Of a stretch of DNA of 12,376 nt, positions 11,662 to 12,376 are shown one piece after another. The notes under the pieces are model-generated. The model made no database searches. It saw nothing but the letters and a program-made list of their open reading frames with translations, and was not told the origin of the DNA. The stretch is from Clostridiales bacterium. GTDB lineage: Bacteria; Bacillota; Clostridia; Christensenellales; Aristaeellaceae. Location: positions 1 to 12,376 of the forward strand of contig JALFHA010000187.1 in NCBI GenBank assembly GCA_022776785.1, given 5' to 3'. The position numbers were made by a program, and so were the translations under genes. The number at the start of each line of letters is the position of its first letter. Within the stretch, counting starts at the first letter, position 1.

Positions 11662-12376
11662 ATGGAATATACGACGCTGGGAAGCACCGGCCTGCGCATC
11701 TCGCGCATGGGCTTTGGCGGCATCCCGATTCAGAAGGTGGACGCAAAGGCGACCCGCGCGCTGATGGAGCGGCTGTGCGCGCTGGGCGTGAACTATATCG
11801 ACACCGCGCGCGGCTACACGGTCAGCGAGCAGTACCTCGGCGAGGCGCTCGAGGGGCTGCGCGACCGCTTCGTGGTGGCTACCAAGTCGATGGCCCGCAC
11901 GCGCGAGGCGATGGCGCGCGACATCGGCATCAGCCTTCGCAATCTGCGCACGGATTATATCGACCTGTATCAGGTGCACAACCCGTCGCTTGACGAGCTC
12001 AAGGCCGTCTGTGCGCCGGGCGGCGCGCTGGAGGCGCTCATGCAGGCCAAGGCGGAGGGCAGGGTTCGCCACCTCGGCGTGACCGCGCACACAGCCGCAG
12101 TGTTTGAATACGCGCTGTCGCTTGACTGGGTGGAGACGGTCATGTTTCCCTACAACATCGTGGAGACGCAGGGCGAGGCGCTCATCCATCGCTGCGCGCA
12201 GCAGGGCGTGGGCTTCATCTGCATGAAGCCGCTGGCCGGCGGCGCACTGGAGGACGCCCATCTGGCGCTGCGCTTCATCGCGCAGAACAGGGACGTCTCC
12301 GTCGTCATCCCCGGCATGTACGACGTGCGCGAGGTGGATGAAAACATCGCCGCCGTTTCGGACGTATCCCCGCTCA
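11662..12376 (+). CDS. Aldo/keto reductase, 3' end beyond the window
   Basis: The frame is open to the right edge; 238 complete codons are visible. The N-terminus 'MEYTTLGSTGLRISRMGFGG' is typical of aldo/keto reductases (PF00248, NADPH-dependent reduction of carbonyl compounds, TIM barrel). The catalytic tetrad is complete: Asp47 and Tyr52 ('YIDTARGY'), Lys75 ('VVATKS') and His106 ('QVHNPS'). Later barrel elements 'GRVRHLGVTAH', 'MFPYNIVE', 'GFICMKPLAGGAL' and 'SVVIPGM' are in the expected order. The short loops and the 'FICMKPLAGG' and 'VVIPGM' segments recall the anaerobe subgroup that carries a 4Fe-4S ferredoxin-like domain at the C-terminus; that part would lie outside the window, so this is inference. 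Start: ATG 11662 with AAAGGAG 8 nt upstream; an ATG at 11657 is out of frame. It has its own promoter. Substrate unknown. Confidence 0.9.
   Translation, partial: MEYTTLGSTGLRISRMGFGGIPIQKVDAKATRALMERLCALGVNYIDTARGYTVSEQYLGEALEGLRDRFVVATKSMARTREAMARDIGISLRNLRTDYIDLYQVHNPSLDELKAVCAPGGALEALMQAKAEGRVRHLGVTAHTAAVFEYALSLDWVETVMFPYNIVETQGEALIHRCAQQGVGFICMKPLAGGALEDAHLALRFIAQNRDVSVVIPGMYDVREVDENIAAVSDVSPL

Overview
The window is compact, high-GC DNA with gut-Clostridia character. Genes are tightly packed, have AGGAGG-type ribosome binding sites, and sit behind housekeeping promoters (TTGACA/TATAAT-like boxes with 17-nt spacers). The gene families present include TelA, a TPM-domain protein, an ECF sigma factor with a membrane partner, a ROK glucokinase, AddA and MgtE. 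A high-GC member of the class Clostridia, possibly Christensenellales-like, is my inference from style and gene content; no taxonomic marker gene is present. I saw no rRNA, tRNA, CRISPR array, transposase or phage gene.

Layout: (1) 1-2092 is the end of an envelope-associated operon: the C-terminus of a TelA-family protein, a small LemA-like membrane protein, and a secreted/membrane TPM-domain protein with an unusual Pro/Arg- then Gly-rich tail. It closes with a strong terminator. (2) 2177-3743 is a sigma/anti-sigma pair: an ECF sigma factor overlapping by 8 nt a single-pass membrane protein that is probably its anti-sigma factor. (3) 3744-4249 is intergenic, with a structured repeat element, a second long palindrome and a promoter. 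(4) 4250-4702 is an Lrp/AsnC-type regulator, convergent with a ROK-family sugar kinase (4779-5720, minus strand); a terminator hairpin lies between them. (5) 5856-9407 is addA, the helicase-nuclease subunit of AddAB, divergent from the kinase and without an adjacent addB. (6) 9408-10113 holds another copy of the repeat, then a promoter and a 383-nt leader with a short ORF and an intrinsic terminator before mgtE (10114-11472). (7) From 11662 to the window end is an aldo/keto reductase with its own promoter and a structured 5' leader, cut off by the window edge.

The two most unusual things are non-coding. First, a dispersed repeat family occurs three times, always in the same orientation and always directly after the stop codon of a plus-strand gene (TelA, anti-sigma, AddA). 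The full copies fold into a chain of four or more hairpins with a 55-nt core identical between two of them; the copy inside the operon looks like an internal-deletion derivative. These three genes lack a recognisable intrinsic terminator, whereas the TPM, lrp and mgtE genes have one. Second, the mgtE leader has the layout of a transcription attenuator (promoter, 5' hairpin, short ORF with a good ribosome binding site, terminator, then mgtE), but I cannot match it to the M-box or any other riboswitch consensus I know.
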